Positions 27,583 to 37,488 of a stretch of 56,949 nucleotides of DNA are shown here, piece after piece. Made by a program: the position numbers and the translations under genes. How positions within the stretch are numbered: the stretch's first letter is position 1; every line of letters starts with the position of its first letter. Source of the stretch: Singulisphaera sp. (GTDB lineage: Bacteria > Planctomycetota > Planctomycetia > Isosphaerales > Isosphaeraceae); contig DAIDJG010000094.1 of assembly GCA_027451445.1 (NCBI GenBank), forward strand, positions 1-56,949, read 5' to 3'. The notes under the pieces were generated by a model. That model was not told where the DNA came from. It saw only the letters and a list, made by a program, of their open reading frames with translations, and made no database searches.

Positions 27583-30500
27583 ATGAACTCAAATCGACCG
27601 GACCCGCAGGGACTCTATGACCCTCGGTACGAACACGATAGCTGCGGCGTCGGTTTCGTGGTGGACCTCAAGGGACGCAAATCGCACACGATCGTGCGCC
27701 AGGGGCTCACGGCGCTCTCCAACCTCAACCACCGGGGCGCGTGCGGATGTGAGGACAACACGGGAGACGGGGCAGGCTGTCTGATCCAGATCCCGCATGA
27801 ATTCATGGTCGAACGCTGCGAGCCGCTCGGGATCACGCTGCCCGAGCCGGGCCGCTATGGGGTCGGCGCGTTTTTCACGTCGCCGATCTTTGCCCAGCAG
27901 GAATTCGGCAAGCGGCTGTTCGAGTCGATCGTCAAGGAAGAGGGGCTGACGTTCCTTGGCTGGCGGCGGCTCCGCACGAATAACGCGTCGCTCGGCGAGA
28001 GTGCCAGGCGGGTCGAGCCGTCAATGTTCCACGCGTTCATCGAGGCGCCTTATGTCGATACCGACCGCTTCGAACGCAAGCTCTTCGTTGTTCGTAAGCG
28101 GTTTGAACGCTCCATCGAAATCTCGGGGCTCGACGACCACCGGTTCTTCTACTTCTCGAGCCTGTCGTGCCGCACGCTTGTGTATAAGGGGATGCTCACA
28201 CCGGACCAGCTCCCCGAATACTTCGCCGACGATCTGGACGACCCGAAGCTCATCAGCGCGTTGTGCATGTTCCACTCGCGGTTCTCGACCAACACGTTCC
28301 CGAGCTGGGAGCTGGCGCACCCCTACCGGATGATCTCGCACAACGGTGAGATCAACACCCTCCGCGGCAACATCAACTGGATGCGGGCACGCGAAGCGCT
28401 CTTCGCCTCCAACCTCTACGAGCCAGGAGACGTCGAGAAGCTCAAGCCGATCATTCGCGAAGGGCTGAGCGACACGGCCTGCCTCGACAACGCGGTCGAA
28501 CTGCTGGTGAAGTCGGGCTACTCGCTCCCACATGCGATGATGATGCTGATTCCCGAGGCGTGGGACAACCACGAGACGATGTCGCAGGCAAAGAAAGACT
28601 TCTACGCCTATCACACCTGCCTGATGGAAGCGTGGGACGGTCCGGCGTCGATCGGCTTCACCGACGGCAAGGCGATCGGTGCGGTGCTCGACCGCAACGG
28701 CTTGCGGCCGAGCCGCTACGTCGTAACCAAGGACGGCCTGGTAATCATGGCCTCTGAGGTTGGTGCGCTCGACATTGCCCCCGAAGACATCGTGCTGAAA
28801 GGCCGGCTCGAGCCGGGCAAGATGTTCCTCGTGAACATGGAGGAAGGGCGGATCGTCGACGACGAGGAGCTGAAGCACTCGATCGCGACGGCCAAGCCGT
28901 ACGGCAAGTGGCTAAAGGAGTACATGGTCCCCCTGGCCGAGCTCCCCGAGGCGCCTCATGTGCCGGGTCCGGACCACGAGACGCTGCTTCACCGGCAGCA
29001 GGCGTTTGGTTACACGCTCGAAGACCTCAAGTACATCCTCAGCCCGATGGGCAACGCGGGCGAGGAAGCGATTGGCTCGATGGGAACCGACACGCCGCTG
29101 GCGGTGCTCTCGGATCGTGCCCAGCCGCTCTTCAACTACTTCAAGCAGCTTTTCGCGCAGGTCACCAACCCGCCGCTCGATGCCATCCGCGAGGCGCTCG
29201 TCACGTCGGTGATGACCGGGGCCGGCGGCGAGGGCAACCTGCTGGAGCCGCAGCCGGAGAGCTGCCGCCAGATCGCGCTCGACTTGCCGGTGATCGACAA
29301 CGACGAGCTCGCCCGGCTCAAGCTGCTCGACGGCTGGCGCGGGTTCAAGTCGGTGGTCTTGCCGATGCTCTTCCCCGCGGCCGAAGGGGCGAAGGGGATG
29401 GAGCGGGCGCTGGAAGAGCTGTTCCAGAAGGCCAGTGAGGCGATCAACGATGGGGCCAATCTGCTGATACTCTCCGATCGGGGCGTGGACAGTCAAACCG
29501 CCCCGATCCCCTCACTCCTCGCCTGTGCGGGGCTGCACCACCACCTCGTTCGCCAAGGGCTGCGGACCCGCGCGGGGCTGGTGATGGAATGCGGCGACGC
29601 GCGGGAGGTCCACCACTTCGCGCTGTTGCTTGGTTACGGCGCCGGGACGATCAACCCTTACGTGGCGTTCGAGACACTCGACGACATGATTCAGCAAGGG
29701 ATGATCAAGCCCGAGATCAACCACGCCGAGGCGGTGTACCGGTATCGGAAGGCGATCAAGAAGGGGGTCGTGAAGGTGATGTCCAAGATGGGCATCAGCA
29801 CGATCCAGAGCTACCGAGGGGCCCAGATCTTCGAGGCGATCGGGTTGAACCAGGAGTTCGTCGATCGCTACTTCGACAAGACGGCCTCGCGCATCGGGGG
29901 CGTCGGCCTGGAGGAGATCGCGCGGGAGACGCTCTTCCACCACCACCGGGCTTATGCCGAGCGCGAGGTCGGGCCGCACATCCTCGAGGAGGGGGGCCAG
30001 TACCAGTGGCGCAGGGATGGGGAGTATCACCTGTTCAACCCTGAGACTGTCTTCAAGCTGCAGCACGCCACGCAGACCGGCCGGTACGAGATCTTCAAGA
30101 AGTACACGCAGCTCGTGGATAATCAGAACGAGCGGCTCTGCACGTTGCGCGGGCTCTTCCGGTTCAAGTTCGACCAGGCCACGCCGGTGCCCATCGAGGA
30201 GGTCGAGTCGGTCGAGTCGATCTGCAAGCGGTTCGCCAGCGGCGCAATGTCCTACGGCTCGATCAGCGGCGAGGCCCACGAAACCCTGGCCATCGCCATG
30301 AATCGGCTGGGAGGCAAGAGCAACACGGGCGAAGGCGGCGAGGACCCGGCACGGTTCCAGCCATTGCCCAACGGCGACAGCAAGCGCAGTGCGATCAAGC
30401 AAGTGGCGTCGGGACGGTTCGGTGTGACGAGTGAATACCTCGTCAACTCCGACGAACTCCAGATCAAGATGGCGCAAGGGGCCAAGCCGGGCGAAGGAGG

Positions 30501-32145
30501 ACAGCTTCCCGGGCACAAGGTTTGGCCCTGGATCGCCAAGGTCCGTCACTCGACGCCGGGCGTGGGCCTGATCAGCCCGCCGCCGCACCACGACATTTAC
30601 TCGATCGAAGACCTTGCGCAACTGATCCACGACCTCAAGAACTCGAACCCGCGGGCACGCATCAGCGTCAAGCTCGTGGCCGAGGTCGGGGTCGGCACCG
30701 TGGCTGCGGGCGTGGCGAAGGCACACAGTGACGTTGTCTTGATTTCGGGCCATGACGGCGGGACGGGTGCGAGCCCCTTGACGTCGCTGAAACACGCGGG
30801 CATTCCGTGGGAACTGGGCCTCGCCGAGACGCAGCAAACGCTCGTCCTGAACCGGCTGCGCGACCGCATCGTCGTGCAGACGGACGGTCAGATGAAGACG
30901 GGACGCGACGTGGTCATCGCGGCGCTCCTGGGTGCGGAGGAATACGGATTCGCAACCGCCCCGCTCGTTGTGATGGGCTGCATCATGATGCGGGTCTGTC
31001 ACCTCGACACCTGCCCCGTCGGGATCGCGACGCAGAACCCCAAGCTCCGCGAGAAGTTCACGGGCAAAGCCGAGCACGTCGTCAACTTCTTCAAGTTCGT
31101 CGCCCAGGAAGTTCGCGAGCTGATGGCGCAGCTCGGATTCCGCACGGTCGACGAGATGATCGGCCGCAGCGATCTGCTGGACATGAAAGAGGCCGTCAAC
31201 CATTACAAGGCCAAGGGGCTCGACTTCAGCAAGATCTTCTACCGGCCGAAGATGGGGGCGGAAGTCGCGGTGCGTTGCGTGATCCCGCAAGATCACGGGA
31301 TCGACAAGGCCCTCGATGTCACAACCCTGGTCCCCGCCTGTGCGCCCGCCCTGGAACGGGGGGAAGCGGTCGAGCTCGACTTGCCGATTCGCAACGTCAA
31401 TCGGACCGTGGGTACGATTCTCGGGAGCGAGCTGACGCGCAAATACGGCGCCGCGGGGTTGCCCGACGATACGATCAAAATCAAGTTCCACGGTTCCGCA
31501 GGTCAGAGCTTTGGCGCGTTTGTTCCTCGGGGAATCACGCTGACGATCGAGGGTGACGCGAACGACTACGTGGGCAAAGGCCTCTCGGGCGGTAAGCTCA
31601 TTATTTATCCGCCGAAGGTCTCGACCTTCGTGCCCGAGGACAACATCCTGATCGGCAACGTCGCCCTCTACGGGGCGACCGGTGGCCGGGCGTTCTTCCG
31701 CGGCCGCGCGGGCGAGCGATTCTGCGTGCGGAACAGCGGCGCGATGGCGGTCGTCGAGGGGACGGGCGACCATTGCTGTGAATACATGACCGCCGGCGTG
31801 GCGGTCGTCATCGGACCGACCGGCCGCAACTTCGCCGCCGGCATGAGCGGTGGGACGGCGTTCGTGTTTGACGAATCGGGCGACTTCCAGCAGCGCTGCA
31901 ACCTGGAGATGGTCGACCTCGAGCCGCTCCGCGAACCGGACGACCTGGAACTCCTGCGCGACCTCCTCATCCAGCACGCCGGCTACACAGGAAGCACGGT
32001 GGCGGCTCGCATCCTCAGCGATTGGGATTGGGCGGTCGGGAAGTTCTGGAAGGTCATGCCGCTCGACTACCGGCGCATTCTGAACGAACAGAAGAAGAAC
32101 GCCGAGGCGAACCGACCAGCGGAGGAAGAAATCGTCCATAGATAA
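27583..32145 (+). CDS. gltB: Glutamate synthase large (alpha) subunit
   Basis: A 1520-residue subunit that makes two glutamates from glutamine and 2-oxoglutarate. A 20-residue propeptide precedes the catalytic Cys21 (EHDSCGVGF) of the class II glutaminase domain. The central domain and the FMN-binding synthase domain follow, with [10 protein letters not shown] and the 3Fe-4S motif Cys1133-x5-Cys1139-x4-Cys1144 (CHLDTCPVG). The GXGXG beta-helix domain forms the C-terminus ([14 protein letters not shown]). The length matches the family. An AAGGA site lies about 10 bases before the ATG. The stop codon lies 12 bases from an inserted inverted-repeat element that separates it from gltD. Confidence 0.97.
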   Translation: MNSNRPDPQGLYDPRYEHDSCGVGFVVDLKGRKSHTIVRQGLTALSNLNHRGACGCEDNTGDGAGCLIQIPHEFMVERCEPLGITLPEPGRYGVGAFFTSPIFAQQEFGKRLFESIVKEEGLTFLGWRRLRTNNASLGESARRVEPSMFHAFIEAPYVDTDRFERKLFVVRKRFERSIEISGLDDHRFFYFSSLSCRTLVYKGMLTPDQLPEYFADDLDDPKLISALCMFHSRFSTNTFPSWELAHPYRMISHNGEINTLRGNINWMRAREALFASNLYEPGDVEKLKPIIREGLSDTACLDNAVELLVKSGYSLPHAMMMLIPEAWDNHETMSQAKKDFYAYHTCLMEAWDGPASIGFTDGKAIGAVLDRNGLRPSRYVVTKDGLVIMASEVGALDIAPEDIVLKGRLEPGKMFLVNMEEGRIVDDEELKHSIATAKPYGKWLKEYMVPLAELPEAPHVPGPDHETLLHRQQAFGYTLEDLKYILSPMGNAGEEAIGSMGTDTPLAVLSDRAQPLFNYFKQLFAQVTNPPLDAIREALVTSVMTGAGGEGNLLEPQPESCRQIALDLPVIDNDELARLKLLDGWRGFKSVVLPMLFPAAEGAKGMERALEELFQKASEAINDGANLLILSDRGVDSQTAPIPSLLACAGLHHHLVRQGLRTRAGLVMECGDAREVHHFALLLGYGAGTINPYVAFETLDDMIQQGMIKPEINHAEAVYRYRKAIKKGVVKVMSKMGISTIQSYRGAQIFEAIGLNQEFVDRYFDKTASRIGGVGLEEIARETLFHHHRAYAEREVGPHILEEGGQYQWRRDGEYHLFNPETVFKLQHATQTGRYEIFKKYTQLVDNQNERLCTLRGLFRFKFDQATPVPIEEVESVESICKRFASGAMSYGSISGEAHETLAIAMNRLGGKSNTGEGGEDPARFQPLPNGDSKRSAIKQVASGRFGVTSEYLVNSDELQIKMAQGAKPGEGGQLPGHKVWPWIAKVRHSTPGVGLISPPPHHDIYSIEDLAQLIHDLKNSNPRARISVKLVAEVGVGTVAAGVAKAHSDVVLISGHDGGTGASPLTSLKHAGIPWELGLAETQQTLVLNRLRDRIVVQTDGQMKTGRDVVIAALLGAEEYGFATAPLVVMGCIMMRVCHLDTCPVGIATQNPKLREKFTGKAEHVVNFFKFVAQEVRELMAQLGFRTVDEMIGRSDLLDMKEAVNHYKAKGLDFSKIFYRPKMGAEVAVRCVIPQDHGIDKALDVTTLVPACAPALERGEAVELDLPIRNVNRTVGTILGSELTRKYGAAGLPDDTIKIKFHGSAGQSFGAFVPRGITLTIEGDANDYVGKGLSGGKLIIYPPKVSTFVPEDNILIGNVALYGATGGRAFFRGRAGERFCVRNSGAMAVVEGTGDHCCEYMTAGVAVVIGPTGRNFAAGMSGGTAFVFDESGDFQQRCNLEMVDLEPLREPDDLELLRDLLIQHAGYTGSTVAARILSDWDWAVGKFWKVMPLDYRRILNEQKKNAEANRPAEEEIVHR

Positions 32146-32156
32146 AAAAGAGGAGA

Positions 32157-32188
32157 TTTATCCGCAGATGTCGCAGATGGACGCAGAT
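32157..32188 (+). repeat. Left arm with three GCAGATG iterons
   Basis: It contains three copies of GCAGATG or GCAGAT in near-tandem (starting at 32164, 32173 and 32183), 9 and 10 bases apart. The third continues as GCAGATG through base 32189. Two of these copies supply in-frame ATG codons for the GxxExxY gene. Confidence 0.85.
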
Positions 32189-32578
32189 GAAGAAGGCGGA
32201 AAGCCAGGCGATCCGCAGACTTATGCGATCATCGGCGCAGCTATGGAAGTCCATCGTCAGTTAGGGCATGGATTTGCGGAACCGGTTTACCAGGATGCTC
32301 TGGAGGTTGAATTCACAGAGCGTGGGATAAGTTTCCGGCGAGAGCTTGAAATACCGGTTCTTTACAAGGGACAGCACCTCAAGAGTAAATACAAACCCGA
32401 TTTTCTCTGCTTCGATTCGATCGTTGTTGAGCTTAAGGCGCTTGCGAAGTTGACGACTTGCGAGTACGCACAGGTCATCAATTATCTCAAAGCCACCGGA
32501 TACTCCCGCGGATTACTCGTGAACTTCGGAACCTCCCGGCTCGAGTATAAACGCTTTATCCGGTCAAGTTCTTCTTAA
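32168..32578 (+). CDS. GxxExxY family PD-(D/E)XK nuclease-like protein
   Basis: A 136-residue protein of the GxxExxY family (TIGR04256, within the PDDEXK_3 clan). The name motif is at 35-41 (GFAEPVY), after the conserved IIGAAMEVHRQLG helix. The nuclease-like core reads PD (77-78), then Glu88 and Lys90 in VVELKAL, followed by a conserved Gln102 in AQVINYLKATG. These are the residues expected of a PD-(D/E)XK active site; catalysis has not been shown for the family to my knowledge. The chosen ATG (32168) is inside the left repeat arm, with GAGGAG 12 bases upstream; ATG 32177 is an alternative. The stop TAA is at the edge of the right arm. The gene is inserted between gltB and gltD. Confidence 0.85.
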   Translation: MSQMDADEEGGKPGDPQTYAIIGAAMEVHRQLGHGFAEPVYQDALEVEFTERGISFRRELEIPVLYKGQHLKSKYKPDFLCFDSIVVELKALAKLTTCEYAQVINYLKATGYSRGLLVNFGTSRLEYKRFIRSSSS

Positions 32579-32609
32579 TCTGCGTCCATCTGCGACATCT
32601 GCGGATAAA
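32578..32609 (-). repeat. Right arm with three iterons, inverted
   Basis: A perfect reverse complement of 32157-32188. It overlaps the last base of the GxxExxY stop codon. In an mRNA running through gltB into gltD, the two arms could pair into a 32-bp helix enclosing the gene. Confidence 0.85.
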
Positions 32610-32644
32610 CTCTTTGTCTTTTTCCGCCGATGATTCCGTTCGTT

Positions 32645-32649
32645 GGAGG
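32645..32649 (+). promoter_or_regulatory. Ribosome binding site deciding the gltD start
   Basis: GGAGG followed by TGA lies 6 bases before the GTG at 32656 and only 3 before the GTG at 32653. The spacing and the conserved MGKPTGF N-terminus select 32656. Confidence 0.7.
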
Positions 32650-32655
32650 TGAGTG

Positions 32656-34128
32656 GTGGGTAAGCCGACCGGATTCATGGAGATTCCCCGCGAGACGCCA
32701 AGCCGGCGGCCGATCCCGGAGCGAGTCAACGATTATCTCGAGGTCTACAATCCCTTTCCCGAGGAGAAGCTGCGAGCCCAGGGGGCGCGCTGCATGGACT
32801 GCGGGATTCCGTTTTGTCATCAAGGGTGCCCGCTCGGGAACCTGATCCCGGACTGGAACGACCTCGTCTATCGCAACCAGTGGCGGGCCGCGCTCGACCG
32901 CCTGCATGCGACGAACAACTTCCCCGAGTTCACCGGCACGCTTTGCCCTGCCCCTTGCGAGGCGTCGTGCGTGCTGGGGATCAACAGCGATCCCGTGACG
33001 ATCAAACAGGTCGAGCTGAGCATCATCGACCGTGGCTGGGCCGAGGGCTGGGTCGTGCCGGAGCCGCCGAAGGTGCGCACCGGGAAGACCGTGGCCATCG
33101 TCGGCTCGGGTCCCGCAGGTCTTGCCGCCGCGCAACAGCTCGCCAGAGCCGGGCACGACGTCACGGTCTTCGAACGCGCGGATCGCATCGGCGGCCTCTT
33201 GCGCTATGGGATCCCCGACTTCAAAATGGAGAAGTGGCGGCTCGACCGGCGACTCGAACAAATGGAGGCGGAAGGGGTCAGATTCCGGCCCAGCACAAAT
33301 GTTGGCGTGGACATCACTGCAAAAGACTTGCTTGCGCAGTTCGACGCCGTTTGCCTGTGCGGAGGCGCGACCGAGGGGCGCGACCTCAAGATCCCCGGGC
33401 GCGACCTCAAGGGCATTCACTTCGCGATGGAGTACCTGCCGCTTCAGAACAAGCGCGGGGCGGGAGACCAACTCGCCGACGCCGAGTTCATCACCGCCAA
33501 AGGGAAGGCCGTCATCATCATCGGCGGCGGCGACACCGGAGCGGACTGCCTGGGAACGGCCCATCGTCAGCACTGCAAGAGCGTGCATCAATTTGAAATC
33601 GTGCCGCGTCCGCCCGACAGTCGTGCGCCCATCAACCCCTGGCCGCAGTGGTCAAACATCTTCCGGGTCTCTTCCGCTCATGAAGAGGGCGGGATCCGGG
33701 AGTACCAGATCAGCACGAAGCGGTTCGTTGGCGAGAACGGGCACGTAACCGCGCTCGAGACGGTGCGGGTCGAGATGAAGAATGTCGACGGCCGCATGCA
33801 ATTTGTCGAGCAACCAGGGACCGAGCAGATCTACAAGGGAGACCTGGTCCTGCTGGCCATGGGGTTCCTCGGCCCCGAACGGCCCGGCCTGCTCGAGCAA
33901 CTTGGTGTGAACCTCGATGCCCAGGGGAACGTGAAGGCCGACGCCGACAAACGGACGAGTATCGACAAAGTCTTCACCGCGGGCGACATGACCCGAGGTC
34001 AGAGCCTGATCGTTTGGGCAATTGCCGAAGGGCGCCATGCGGCACATTCGATCGACATGTTCTTGATGGGACAATCGGAGCTTCCGCGGCCTTTGGAGTT
34101 CGGGAACAACGCGCGCCCGTTCAATTGA
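32656..34128 (+). CDS. gltD: Glutamate synthase small (beta) subunit
   Basis: A 490-residue NADPH-oxidising subunit that feeds electrons through FAD and Fe-S centres to GltB. It starts with GTG and the classic MGKPTGF. The N-terminal 4Fe-4S cysteines are in [17 protein letters not shown] and CPAPCEASC. The FAD site is [15 protein letters not shown] and the NADPH site is [11 protein letters not shown]. The conserved C-terminal [16 protein letters not shown] is present. Expression now depends on transcription through, or a promoter within, the GxxExxY element that separates it from gltB. It is convergent with the DUF1559 gene. Confidence 0.97.
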   Translation: MGKPTGFMEIPRETPSRRPIPERVNDYLEVYNPFPEEKLRAQGARCMDCGIPFCHQGCPLGNLIPDWNDLVYRNQWRAALDRLHATNNFPEFTGTLCPAPCEASCVLGINSDPVTIKQVELSIIDRGWAEGWVVPEPPKVRTGKTVAIVGSGPAGLAAAQQLARAGHDVTVFERADRIGGLLRYGIPDFKMEKWRLDRRLEQMEAEGVRFRPSTNVGVDITAKDLLAQFDAVCLCGGATEGRDLKIPGRDLKGIHFAMEYLPLQNKRGAGDQLADAEFITAKGKAVIIIGGGDTGADCLGTAHRQHCKSVHQFEIVPRPPDSRAPINPWPQWSNIFRVSSAHEEGGIREYQISTKRFVGENGHVTALETVRVEMKNVDGRMQFVEQPGTEQIYKGDLVLLAMGFLGPERPGLLEQLGVNLDAQGNVKADADKRTSIDKVFTAGDMTRGQSLIVWAIAEGRHAAHSIDMFLMGQSELPRPLEFGNNARPFN

Positions 34129-34145
34129 TGTTGCGAGACGCGTCG

Positions 34146-34943
34146 TCAAGGATAAAACGAGGGCACGGTGAGCACCTGGCCGCCTGGGTACATACCCAGG
34201 TAGGCGATGGGCTTGGTGACCGATTGGGCGTGTCCGTCGAGGTAAAGGACGTTTGAAGTTCCATGCCGGTTCCAGGGGATCCAGGTGTCAAGCACCTGGG
34301 TGCCGAGCCAGATATCGTAATCGTCCTGCCTCGGGTCGGTCGCGGCGATGGGGTTGTTGATGTTCGCATCGATGACGGCTCCGTCGCGCTCGTTGAAGGC
34401 GACGAAGTTGGACGTACCGATCTCGTACTGAACTCGCGGGAGGGTCCAGCGGCCGTACCTGACGGTCTTGTGGCTCAACTGCGAATTCATGAGGTAACTC
34501 GTCCGGTTGGCGATACCGTCGATGCGCCCTGTGTTGGGATCGACATAGGGCTGCACGATCGAAGTGTCGGACTGGCATCGGTAGATGAGTTCGTCATGGA
34601 TTTGCGTGCCCCCCTTGGCGATCGCGTCGTTGGCGAACGTCGGGTTGACGTACGGCATGATCCTGTCTTCCCAGTAGATTTCGGCGAACGACTCCGCTGC
34701 CCGAACCTCAGACAGGCTGTCGGCGTTGAACGGGTGGTGCAGGAAGAATTGTCCGTTCCAATCGTCGAAGTACTGGAGCATGCCCAGCCCGATTTGGTGC
34801 AGGTGGCTCTGACAGTCCATGCGCCGCGCGGCCTCCCGCGCGTTCTGCACGGCGGGGAGCAGCAATCCGAGCAGGACCGCGATCAGGGCCATGACCACGA
34901 GCAGTTCGATCAGGGTAAACCCAGCTCTCCTTCGCTGTGGCAT
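34146..34943 (-). CDS. DUF1559 prepilin-type protein
   Basis: A 265-residue member of the large planctomycete DUF1559 family. The prepilin signal [20 protein letters not shown] is cleaved after Gly8 and methylated at Phe. It is followed by [20 protein letters not shown] and a pseudopilin-like globular domain. The C-terminal family motif is normally H-x9-DG. Here [11 protein letters not shown] gives H-x8-DG, one residue shorter. These proteins occur in dozens of copies per genome and are thought to be secretion pseudopilins; their specific role is unknown. It ends 17 bases from the gltD stop, so the genes converge. Confidence 0.92.
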   Translation of the reverse strand: MPQRRRAGFTLIELLVVMALIAVLLGLLLPAVQNAREAARRMDCQSHLHQIGLGMLQYFDDWNGQFFLHHPFNADSLSEVRAAESFAEIYWEDRIMPYVNPTFANDAIAKGGTQIHDELIYRCQSDTSIVQPYVDPNTGRIDGIANRTSYLMNSQLSHKTVRYGRWTLPRVQYEIGTSNFVAFNERDGAVIDANINNPIAATDPRQDDYDIWLGTQVLDTWIPWNRHGTSNVLYLDGHAQSVTKPIAYLGMYPGGQVLTVPSFYP

Positions 34944-35355
34944 GGCGCGTTCTCGACACAGATCGCAAAGGAACCTCGCGGTGTATTACGAAGATCCGTA
35001 AAGATAATACCGCCGAGGAGCGAAGACAAGGTTCCCGGTGGGGATTCCGTGGTCCGCACCGCACAAGCCGGCACCCGGGAGAGCGTTCCGATCAAGACTT
35101 ATGAGTTTTTTCCCGGCCTCTCACGGTGTGTTCGACGCTGATCATGACGAGAAGGGGATGCTTATGCGCGCTTTGAGCGCCGAAGAGCGCGGGAATACGG
35201 GTTCTCGACAGCAGTTCCGGGCCGGTGCCAAACGTCAATTTGCGCGGTCGGGAAGCTCGATAAGGTTTGACGAGTCAAGACTTTTGCCGATAATAGGTTA
35301 GGTCCGAATTCACGCCGCAGCCGTCCGGCTCATTTGCCTTCCAGAGGTTGCCGTC
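34944..35355. other. Divergent intergenic region with promoter
   Basis: About 410 bases between the DUF1559 gene and the membrane-fusion protein gene, which are read outwards. The right part holds a good promoter (35267-35294). No gene was seen. Confidence 0.5.
35267..35294 (+). promoter_or_regulatory. Sigma70-like promoter for membrane-fusion protein gene
   Basis: TTGACG (35267-35272) and GATAAT (35289-35294) with a 16-base spacer, each 5 of 6 to consensus. It would give a leader of about 55 bases before the ATG at 35356. Confidence 0.6.
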
Positions 35356-37449
35356 ATGTCACTGGATTTCAACGCCTCGCCGACTGCGCCCGCCGCCTTG
35401 AAGCTGGAGATCCCCGAGGGGCCGAAGAAGTTCAAGGGATGGATCCGTTTCGCCATCTTCGCGGTGATCGTCGGCGCGGGGGTTTTGGCCTGGCAGTCGG
35501 GCGTGCAACTCACCCAGCTTTGGGGCCAAAACCGGCCATCACTGGAGAGCTTGCTGGTCGACGAGGGGGAGTTGGAGATCTTCGTTACGGAGAACGGCGT
35601 CCTCGAGAGCGCGGATAATGCGACGGTCCGTTGCCAGGTTGAGGCGTTGATCGGTCAGGTTGGGGGCGCTCAAGGCCAGGGGGGCATGCAGAGCGGCGGG
35701 CGCGGCGGTCAAGGCGGGCAGGGGGGTCAGGGTGGTGGCGCAGGAGGGGCTCAAGGCGGCAACCCTCAGCAAGCGCAAGCCGCCGCAATCGCCGCACAGC
35801 AAGCCGCTCAGAAGAAAGCGGGCATGCCCAAGGTTCGAGCGGGTGCGCGAAAACCATCGGCCAGTGCGTCCAAGAAAAGTTCTTCCGCGACGGCCCCGGC
35901 TCCCGGTGGAGCCGCCCCAGCCGCCGGAGGAGCCGCCCCAGCCGCCGGAGGCGGTGGCGCCAGCGCCGGTGGCGGAATGGGCGGCGCTGGTGGCGGCGGC
36001 GGCGGCGGTGCCGGTGGAGCAGCGCCCGCTGCCGGTGCCGGTGGAGCGGCTCCCGTGGGAGCCAAGCCAATGATCCGAAGTTTCAGCTATCAGGTGCCGC
36101 CCCATATGCCCTTGCGGCCGAAGGTCGCGGTGCAGGCTGTGTCCAAGCAGCAGGCGGTGGACCCCGCGCAGTTGGGCGGGCGCGGAGGCCGCGGTGGCGG
36201 AGGACGAGGCGGTCAGCAACAATCGATGGAAAAACCGGGCTCGACTCGAATCATTTCCATCCTGCCCGAAGGAACGCGCGTCAAGCAGGGGGACATCGTC
36301 TGCGAACTCGATTCGGCCCCGTTCCGCGACGAACTCCAGTCGCAAATGATCCGCTACAACCAGGCGGAAGCGTGGGTGACGCAGGCAAAGTCCATCCTCG
36401 AGAGCAACGAGATCACCCTCAGTGAGTATCGTGACGGCATCCACCCTCAGGACATTCAGATCCTCCAAAACTACGTCAAGACGTGCGAAGTCGAGAACGA
36501 ACGCGCCACAAAGAACGCGGAGTGGTCGCGCGCGATGGTCGCGAAAGGTTTCCGGGCCAAGACCCAGCTCGATGCCGACCTGCTTGCCCTCCAGCAAACA
36601 GAGATCGCGTTGACCGAGGCGAAAGGGATGCAAGTTCGCCTCGAGAAGTTCACCGCTCCGCGCCTGCTAAAAGCCCTGGAGGCGAAGAACGAGGCGATCA
36701 AGGCCGACCTGCTGACTCAGGAGGCCGCGTTCGCACTCGAACGCGAGCGTCGCGACAAGCTCCAGAAGATGGTCGATAACTGCACGCTACGGGCACCGCG
36801 CGATGGGATCGTGGTATATCACAACCAGTCGAATAGCTGGGGCCGCATGGAGGCCCAGATCCAGGAGGGGATGACGGTTCGTGAGGGACAGCCCATTTTC
36901 GACCTCCCCAATCCTCAGCACATGCAGGTGCGTGCGCGGATCAATGAGACGAAGCTCGCTCAGGTCAAGGAAGGCATGTCCGTCTCGATTCGTCTGGACG
37001 CGTTCCCGGACCGCATTCTTCGTGGGAAGGTCTCTGAGGTGATGCCGATCTCGGCCCCGGCGAACGGACCGACATCCGACGTCCGCATCTACTACGCGGT
37101 GATCGATCTTGAAAGTGAGTTCGATGAGCTGCGCCCTGGGCTGAGCGCCGAGGTCGACTTCTACGTGGGTACGTTATCAACGGTCACTCGTGTACCGCTC
37201 CAGGCGGTCCGCCATGTCAAGGCGGACACATACGTCGTCGTCAAGCTTCCCCCTTCGAAGGACTCGTCGGGCCCTCGGTGGCGTTGGGCGAAGGTCCAAC
37301 TGGGTGCGAGTAACGAGAATTTTGCCGAAGTGCTCGCGGGACTCAAGCCGGGCGACAAAGTCTTGGCGCATCCTGAGCAACTCCCCGCCCCTCGGCTGGA
37401 GCGGTCGGCTCCCGCGGTGGCTCAGTCGAGTACGGCGCCCAGCTTCTGA
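35356..37449 (+). CDS. HlyD/RND-type membrane-fusion protein with Gly/Ala-rich insertion
   Basis: A 697-residue periplasmic adaptor. A cytoplasmic tail and one membrane helix (about 31-47) are followed by the VTENGVLESADNATVRC strand that opens the family's beta domain. The lipoyl half-motif resumes at about 300 (ILPEGTRVKQGDIVCELDS). A long coiled-coil hairpin spans about 330-475, then the second lipoyl half (TLRAPRDGIVVYH), a beta-barrel and a membrane-proximal domain. Between residues about 97 and 295 lies a low-complexity Gly, Ala, Pro and Gln-rich insertion that splits the adaptor. Partners are normally a MacB-like ABC permease plus an outer-membrane channel, but none is adjacent. Confidence 0.85.
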   Translation: MSLDFNASPTAPAALKLEIPEGPKKFKGWIRFAIFAVIVGAGVLAWQSGVQLTQLWGQNRPSLESLLVDEGELEIFVTENGVLESADNATVRCQVEALIGQVGGAQGQGGMQSGGRGGQGGQGGQGGGAGGAQGGNPQQAQAAAIAAQQAAQKKAGMPKVRAGARKPSASASKKSSSATAPAPGGAAPAAGGAAPAAGGGGASAGGGMGGAGGGGGGGAGGAAPAAGAGGAAPVGAKPMIRSFSYQVPPHMPLRPKVAVQAVSKQQAVDPAQLGGRGGRGGGGRGGQQQSMEKPGSTRIISILPEGTRVKQGDIVCELDSAPFRDELQSQMIRYNQAEAWVTQAKSILESNEITLSEYRDGIHPQDIQILQNYVKTCEVENERATKNAEWSRAMVAKGFRAKTQLDADLLALQQTEIALTEAKGMQVRLEKFTAPRLLKALEAKNEAIKADLLTQEAAFALERERRDKLQKMVDNCTLRAPRDGIVVYHNQSNSWGRMEAQIQEGMTVREGQPIFDLPNPQHMQVRARINETKLAQVKEGMSVSIRLDAFPDRILRGKVSEVMPISAPANGPTSDVRIYYAVIDLESEFDELRPGLSAEVDFYVGTLSTVTRVPLQAVRHVKADTYVVVKLPPSKDSSGPRWRWAKVQLGASNENFAEVLAGLKPGDKVLAHPEQLPAPRLERSAPAVAQSSTAPSF

Positions 37450-37488
37450 TGCTGGCCCTGTTCAAGGAACGACGGAGCCCGCTGGCCG

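Larger units (their letters stand above)
32157..32609. mobile_element. Small inverted-repeat element carrying a GxxExxY gene
   Basis: Arms 32157-32188 and 32578-32609 are a perfect 32-bp inverted repeat. Beyond one mismatch the inner side matches 5 bases more (32190-32194 with 32572-32576). Outside the arms both flanks are purine-rich with a shared AAAAAGA, so the true ends may lie a little further out (about 32144-32622). The body encodes only the GxxExxY protein and is visibly less GC-rich than gltB and gltD. It sits in the gltB-gltD gap, normally a few bases in this operon. No clear target-site duplication was found. The inverted arms and base composition indicate transfer. Confidence 0.8.

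Noticed and set aside
29512-32139. 875-residue minus-strand frame over gltB
   Set aside because: Shadow of the high-GC gltB coding strand; no fold or family motif in its translation.
32130-32640. Target-site duplication around the GxxExxY element
   Set aside because: Flanks share a purine-rich AAAAAGA in inverted, not direct, orientation; no direct duplication found.
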